43,065 nt of DNA from an uncultured Alphaproteobacteria bacterium (GTDB taxonomy: Bacteria > Pseudomonadota > Alphaproteobacteria > HIMB59 > GCA-002718135), in contig CACBLW010000001.1 of the NCBI GenBank assembly GCA_902540265.1, positions 130,687-173,751 on the forward strand, written 5' to 3'. Within the stretch, counting starts at the first letter, position 1. Every line of letters starts with the position of its first letter. The notes below the pieces were generated by a model that saw nothing but the letters and a program-made list of their open reading frames with translations, ran no database searches and had not been told where the DNA came from. Below are positions 34,998 through 43,065 of this stretch, piece after piece. Position numbers and translations under genes: made by a program.

Positions 34998-35030
34998 AAT
35001 TAAGTTATAAAATCGTCATGTTGGGGGAAA

Positions 35031-36425
35031 ATGGATAATACATCTACTATATTTGACGAAAGTAAATGGTTATCCTTTAAAAAAAATCTTAGAAAAAATG
35101 CTGGTGAATCTGCTTTTAATAATTGGCTAAAGCACTTGCAGTATGTTTCATTAGAGGAAACTACAATTACCTTTTCGGTTCCTACTAAATTTTTAAGAGA
35201 TTGGATTGTAAACAATTATTCAGATAAAATAAAAAGTGAAGCGAAAAATCATGTTGAAAAGGTTGATACAATAAAATTTGTAGTAAAGCCATCTGGGGGT
35301 AGAATAGTTCCTGGCACAACACGAACTATTAAAAGTAATGATAATCATTGGAAATCCTCAATGGATTTAAGATTTAATCAATCTTCAACATATCCTAATG
35401 AATTTGGCGCTCCATTAGATCCTAGATTTACATTTGAAAATTTTGTCGTTGGAAAGCCTAATGAATTAGCTTTTGCTGCTTCCCAAAGAGTCTCTGAAGC
35501 AAACAAGATTACATTTAATCCACTTTTTTTATGTGGTGGTGTTGGTTTAGGTAAAACACATTTAATGCACGCAATAGGGTGGAAAATAAAACAACAACAA
35601 CCTGAAAGGAAAGTTATTTATCTTTCTGCTGAAAAATTTATGTATCAATTTGTAAGAGCACTTAGATATAAAGATACATCTGCATTTAAGGAACAGTTTA
35701 GATCCATTGATGTACTTATGATTGATGATGTGCAATTTATTAGTGGAAAAGATAATACTCAAGAGGAATTCTTTCATACTTTCAACGCTTTAATTGAACA
35801 AAATAAACAAATAGTAATATCAGCAGACAAAACGCCAACTGACCTTGATGGTGTTCAAGAAAGATTAAAATCTAGATTAGGCTGTGGTCTAGTAGCTGAT
35901 ATTCACCCAACAACATACGAACTTAGACTTGGTATATTAATAGAAAAAGCGCATAAGAGAGGTGTTGAAATACCTCCAAAAGTTTTAGAATTCATATCTC
36001 ATAGAATAATTTCAAATGTAAGAGAAATGGAAGGTGCACTAAACAGACTAGTTGCTCATGCAACATTAGTAGGAACAGCTATTACAGTTGAAACTGCTCA
36101 ATTAGTACTCCAAGACTTATTAAAATCTTCTAATAAAAAAATAACAATAGAAGAGATTCAAAGGAAAGTAGCAGAACACTTCAATATTAGAATTACAGAC
36201 ATGCATTCACCAAGAAGATCACGATCTGTTGCAAGACCTAGACAGATTGCAATGTACTTAGCAAAATCTATAACATCAAGATCATTACCTGAGATTGGAA
36301 GGAAATTTGGTGGAAGAGATCACACTACTGTGATGCATGCTGTTAAAAAAATTGAAGAACTTAAGTTATCTGATGTTAATTTTAATGAAGATTTGGAATT
36401 GTTAAAAAGACTTATAGATTCTTAA
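35031..36425 (+). CDS. dnaA: Chromosomal replication initiator protein DnaA
   Basis: AAA+ initiator that unwinds the origin; 464 aa. Domain I (1-85), a short linker, then the ATPase with Walker A GGVGLGKTHLMHAIG near residue 167 and Walker B VLMIDDVQFI near 228. Sensor 2 lies near MEGALNRL, and the DNA-binding domain IV ends in the signature GRDHTTVMHAVKKIEE near 428-443. ATG 35031 follows a GGGGG run only 3 bases away. First gene of dnaA-dnaN-recF-gyrB. The 145-base region before it lacks DnaA boxes, so the origin is probably elsewhere. Confidence 0.95.
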   Translation: MDNTSTIFDESKWLSFKKNLRKNAGESAFNNWLKHLQYVSLEETTITFSVPTKFLRDWIVNNYSDKIKSEAKNHVEKVDTIKFVVKPSGGRIVPGTTRTIKSNDNHWKSSMDLRFNQSSTYPNEFGAPLDPRFTFENFVVGKPNELAFAASQRVSEANKITFNPLFLCGGVGLGKTHLMHAIGWKIKQQQPERKVIYLSAEKFMYQFVRALRYKDTSAFKEQFRSIDVLMIDDVQFISGKDNTQEEFFHTFNALIEQNKQIVISADKTPTDLDGVQERLKSRLGCGLVADIHPTTYELRLGILIEKAHKRGVEIPPKVLEFISHRIISNVREMEGALNRLVAHATLVGTAITVETAQLVLQDLLKSSNKKITIEEIQRKVAEHFNIRITDMHSPRRSRSVARPRQIAMYLAKSITSRSLPEIGRKFGGRDHTTVMHAVKKIEELKLSDVNFNEDLELLKRLIDS

Positions 36426-36448
36426 TTTTTTTTATCATATGCTTAATT

Positions 36449-37564
36449 ATGAAATTTAAAATATTTCGTTCTAATTTTTTTAAAACCTTATCTCATCTAC
36501 AGGGAATAGTTGATAAAAAAAATTCATTACCAATACTTTCCAATATATTAATTGAGGCTACAGATAATGCATTAACACTATCATCAACGGATATGGATAT
36601 TTCAATAATTGAAAAAATTGATTGTAATGTATTAGAAGAAGGATCCACCACAATTAATTCACAGATTTTATATGATATAGTTAGAAAAATTGATGATAAT
36701 AGTGAAATAGAAATTATTTCAAATGATGGAAAGTTGTTAACTTTAAGAGCAGATGGCTCAAGATTTTCCTTAGCTTGTTTACCTAAAGAAGATTACCCAA
36801 TAATTGATCAAGATAATTCGGGAAATACAATCAAAATAAACTCAAAAATTATTTTTAAATTAATTGATAAAACTAAGTTTGCTATATCAAATGAAGAAAC
36901 AAGATATTTTTTAAATGGCTTATATTTTAATATAACTAAAGATCAAAGTAATAGCATTCTTACTCTTGTGGGTACTGATGGTCACCGATTAGCAAAATTT
37001 AGTCATAATATAGAAGATAATATTGATCAAGTATCAGGTGTGATAATTCCAAAAAAAACCATCTTCGAATTATGTAAATTATTATCAGAGATAGATAAGG
37101 ATGTTTATATATCTATTAGTTCAACCAAAATTGTATTTACTATAGAAAATATAATGTTCATTTCAAAGTTAATAGATGGAAGTTTTCCAGATTATAAAAG
37201 AGTTATTCCGAAAGATAATTCAAATATTTTAAAAATAAATAGAGAGATATTATTATCAGCTGTAGATAGAGTAAGTACTATAGCTAATGAAAAATCACCA
37301 GTAGTTAAATTTAAATTACTACAAAATATTCTTAATTTAAATACTATAAATAATGAAAGCAGTACAGCCTCAGAGGATTTAAAAATAAATTACAATGGTG
37401 ATGAAATTGAAATTGGCTTTAACTCAAAATATATTATGGACATAGTTAATAATCTTGAAGATGAAGAAATTTCAATTAATTTGAAAGATAATACATCTCC
37501 AATTATAGCACTTGAAAATTCAAATAGTAATTTAGTATACGTTTTAATGCCAATGAGAGTCTAA
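36449..37564 (+). CDS. dnaN: DNA polymerase III sliding clamp (beta subunit)
   Basis: Ring-forming processivity clamp, 371 aa, normal length. Three clamp domains; recognisable parts are QGIVDKKNSLPILSNILIEA near residues 15-35, LACLPKEDYP in domain 1, YFLNGLYF and GTDGHRLA in domain 2, DGSFPDYKRVIP near 240, and the C-terminal VLMPMRV that lines the partner-binding pocket. It follows dnaA by 23 bases and precedes recF by 3. Confidence 0.95.
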   Translation: MKFKIFRSNFFKTLSHLQGIVDKKNSLPILSNILIEATDNALTLSSTDMDISIIEKIDCNVLEEGSTTINSQILYDIVRKIDDNSEIEIISNDGKLLTLRADGSRFSLACLPKEDYPIIDQDNSGNTIKINSKIIFKLIDKTKFAISNEETRYFLNGLYFNITKDQSNSILTLVGTDGHRLAKFSHNIEDNIDQVSGVIIPKKTIFELCKLLSEIDKDVYISISSTKIVFTIENIMFISKLIDGSFPDYKRVIPKDNSNILKINREILLSAVDRVSTIANEKSPVVKFKLLQNILNLNTINNESSTASEDLKINYNGDEIEIGFNSKYIMDIVNNLEDEEISINLKDNTSPIIALENSNSNLVYVLMPMRV

Positions 37565-37567
37565 AAT

Positions 37568-41112
<3,545 letters not shown>

Positions 41113-41117
41113 ATTTA

Positions 41118-42347
41118 ATGAATACAATTTTACTAGGTAATTTAATAAAAATTAGATGGATTGCTATATTCGGACAAATTTTAGCTATATTTTTTGTTAC
41201 TTACGTAATTAATATACAAATTCCTTTGTATGAAACATTATCAATAATTCTACTTTCAGTAATTATTAATTTCTATTCATATTTTGAAGAAAGAAAAAAT
41301 AAAACAATTAGCAATATTAAAGCATTTTTATTTTTACTTTTTGATACATTACAATTGGGGTTTTTACTATTTTTAACAGGTGGTATAATTAATCCATTCT
41401 CAATATTAATTTTAGCGCCAGTAATCACATCAGCATCATATCTTCCCGCTTTGATGACAGTAATTTTATCGACAATATCAATAATTATTATTTTCTTATT
41501 AAACTTTTATTTTATTCCTCTTGATCTAGGACAGCAATTTTATTTGCCAGACATATATAGTTTTGGATTGGTTTCATCATTAATTATAACTGTAATTTTT
41601 ATAGCAATTTACGCATACCTTTTTGCTAGTTCATCAAGAAAGATATCAAATGCTTTATCAGTTTCAAAATTACAAATTTTAAATCAAAAAAAAATTACTG
41701 AAGTTGGTTCACTGAGTGCAGCTACTGCACATGAACTGGGCACTCCACTAAATACTATATTTTTAATTATAAATGATTTACTTAAAGAAAAAAAGTTAAC
41801 TGAGGATAAAAATATTGTTAAAGATATAATGTTATTAAAATCTCAAGCCGAACGGTGTAAAGAAATTTTACAACGTCTTTCAAAAAATCCTTTAAAAATT
41901 AAAGATAAATTTCTTAATAAAATTAAGCTTACCGATCTAATTAAAATAAATTTTGAAAAATTTAATAAAGGTAAATTTTTAAACTTGAAACAAACACTTG
42001 TTACTGATGAGCCTGAAATTATTTATAAAGATGAAATAATGTATGCTTTGGGAAATATTATTCAGAATGCAATATTTCATTCCAAATCTATTGTCTCAGT
42101 AAATATCATTTATTCTGATTTAAAAGTAAAAATTATTATTACTGATGATGGAAATGGATTTTCAAAAGAGATAATAGATAAGTTAGGTGAACCTTATATC
42201 TCTAAAAACACTGAAGGTATGGGGCTGGGTATATTTATATCAAAAAATTTGATAGAAAATATGGGAGGAAAACTCTCTTTTTATAACTCAATTGATGAAA
42301 ATGCTGTTGTTGAAATTGTATTTGATAACTCTATCTTAAACATATGA
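41118..42347 (+). CDS. regB: RegB/PrrB/ActS redox-sensing histidine kinase
   Basis: Membrane sensor kinase of the alphaproteobacterial RegB-RegA global redox system; 409 aa. About six hydrophobic helices fill residues 1-172. Between helices lies GGIINPF (near 88-94), the proposed quinone-binding motif. The H box is TAHELGTPLNT (His near 207), and the redox-active cysteine region is retained as AERCKEILQRLSKNP near 250. The HATPase domain ends in GMGLGIFISKNLIE. The gene overlaps regA by 4 bases. The kinase is expected to respond to the state of the ubiquinone pool. Confidence 0.9.
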   Translation: MNTILLGNLIKIRWIAIFGQILAIFFVTYVINIQIPLYETLSIILLSVIINFYSYFEERKNKTISNIKAFLFLLFDTLQLGFLLFLTGGIINPFSILILAPVITSASYLPALMTVILSTISIIIIFLLNFYFIPLDLGQQFYLPDIYSFGLVSSLIITVIFIAIYAYLFASSSRKISNALSVSKLQILNQKKITEVGSLSAATAHELGTPLNTIFLIINDLLKEKKLTEDKNIVKDIMLLKSQAERCKEILQRLSKNPLKIKDKFLNKIKLTDLIKINFEKFNKGKFLNLKQTLVTDEPEIIYKDEIMYALGNIIQNAIFHSKSIVSVNIIYSDLKVKIIITDDGNGFSKEIIDKLGEPYISKNTEGMGLGIFISKNLIENMGGKLSFYNSIDENAVVEIVFDNSILNI

Positions 42348-42871
42348 GTATGAAACTTTTAATTGTAGATGATGATTTACCTTTTAGGGAGAGATTATCC
42401 AGATCAATGGAAAAAAAAGGCTTTGATGTAATATCTTCCCCAGGATTTAAAGATTCTTTAACTAAAGTATCTAAAAATAACTTTGACTATGCCGTTGTGG
42501 ATATGCGATTAGAGGATGGTTCAGGGTTAGAACTAGTAAAAGAACTTCAGAAAATTAGTCCTCAAACTAAATCACTCTTACTAACTGGTTATGGAAACAT
42601 TGCAACAGCAGTAGCTGCAATTAAATCAGGAGCGATCGACTATCTACCAAAACCAGCAGAAATTGATCAAATTTATGATGCGCTTACTAATTCAAAGGAA
42701 GTACTACCGCCACCACCTGAAAATCCAATGACAGCAGATCGAATTAGGTGGGAACACATTCAAAGAGTGTTTATACAGTGTAATAGAAATGTATCTGAAA
42801 CTGCTAGAAGATTAAGAATGCATAGACGCACGTTACAAAGAATACTGAATAAACATGCCCCAAGAGAATAG
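42344..42871 (+). CDS. regA: RegA/PrrA/ActR response regulator
   Basis: Partner regulator of RegB, 175 aa. Receiver domain with acidic residues at 9-11, phosphoacceptor Asp53 (VVDMRLEDGSG) and lysine in LPKPAE near 105; then the four-proline linker PPPPENP typical of RegA, and a Fis-type helix-turn-helix NVSETARRLRMHRRTLQRIL at the C-terminus. Its targets in relatives include respiration and carbon and nitrogen metabolism genes. The start overlaps regB (ATGA), and the next gene starts within its last 17 bases. Confidence 0.93.
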   Translation: MSMKLLIVDDDLPFRERLSRSMEKKGFDVISSPGFKDSLTKVSKNNFDYAVVDMRLEDGSGLELVKELQKISPQTKSLLLTGYGNIATAVAAIKSGAIDYLPKPAEIDQIYDALTNSKEVLPPPPENPMTADRIRWEHIQRVFIQCNRNVSETARRLRMHRRTLQRILNKHAPRE

Positions 42872-43065
42872 TAAAACTTTATCCATAGTAATACCTGTTT
42901 TTAATGAAGTTAACTTTCTTAAAGAACTCTTTGAAGAAATAAAAAAATTTTTTAATAATAAAAATACTGAAATTATTGTAGTTGATGACGGCTCAACTGA
43001 TGGCTCTTCTAATTTACTAGTAGAATTAAAAGAAAACAATAATTATAATTTTTCATTTAAAATAA
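42855..43065 (+). CDS. Family 2 glycosyltransferase (partial, 5' end)
   Basis: Reading from ATG 42855, which lies inside the regA 3' end in another frame, gives TLSIVIPVFNEVNFLKELFEE near residues 8-28 and IIVVDDGSTDGSSNLL near 39-54. These are the nucleotide-sugar binding strand and metal-binding Asp pair of GT-A family 2 glycosyltransferases, of the kind that transfer sugars to polyprenyl phosphate. About 70 residues are present before the window ends, so the substrate cannot be judged. The 17-base overlap suggests translational coupling to regA. Confidence 0.85.
   Translation, partial: MPQENSKTLSIVIPVFNEVNFLKELFEEIKKFFNNKNTEIIVVDDGSTDGSSNLLVELKENNNYNFSFKI

Noticed and set aside
34886-35030. 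Replication origin next to dnaA
   Set aside because: No cluster of TTATCCACA-like DnaA boxes is visible; alphaproteobacterial origins often lie elsewhere.

Overview
The window is a gene-dense, strongly AT-rich stretch of bacterial chromosome with almost no intergenic DNA; the longest gap is about 145 bp, between rpsT and dnaA. Gene content and order point to an alphaproteobacterium with a streamlined genome, resembling free-living marine groups of the SAR11/HIMB59 type. The clues are phoR-pstSCAB-phoU-phoB, murJ-trpS-nfu-tsaB-rimI-miaB-phoH-ybeY-corC-lnt-trmB-nusA-infB-rbfA-truB-rpsO-pnp, fabA-fabB-fabI, mutM/ubiE/coaBC and RegB/RegA. The taxonomic placement is inference from gene order and base composition, not a search result.

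Layout. (1) 1-758, minus: partial LpxH-like metallophosphoesterase. (2) 844-8313, plus: a SET-domain protein methyltransferase overlapping phoR, then pstS, a hairpin terminator, pstC-pstA-pstB-phoU, and phoB behind a good Pho-box-like direct repeat; this is a complete phosphate sensing and uptake unit. (3) 8368-11562, plus: murJ, trpS and an Nfu-type Fe-S scaffold. (4) 11555-13573: a Bax-like glucosaminidase and a polysaccharide deacetylase facing each other. (5) 13574-20301, plus: tsaB-rimI-miaB-phoH-ybeY-corC-lnt-trmB, nearly all overlapping (tRNA modification, ribosome maturation, lipoprotein acylation). (6) 20374-28565, plus: nusA-infB-rbfA-truB-rpsO-pnp and a glycerophosphodiesterase. (7) 28562-33752, minus: fabA-fabB-fabI, a ThiF/MoeB-type enzyme, coaBC and ubiE. 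(8) 33754-34885, plus: mutM and rpsT. (9) 35031 to the end, plus: dnaA-dnaN-recF-gyrB followed without a break by regB-regA and the start of a family 2 glycosyltransferase.

Most genes are housekeeping genes with intact motifs. The points most worth a second look are: infB is split into two frames beside two runs of seven A, so it needs a -1 shift (or one extra A) to make full-length IF2; MutM has lost three of the four zinc-finger cysteines but keeps its catalytic residues; PhoR has no membrane segment and overlaps a SET methyltransferase gene; a terminator-like hairpin lies immediately before the nusA start codon; two divergent gene pairs have start codons touching or 1 bp apart; and the ancestral alphaproteobacterial gene order survives with several expected genes missing (rimP, ylxR, metK, fur, ubiB, dut, irr). 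I found no tRNA, rRNA, CRISPR array, insertion sequence, prophage or long repeat.
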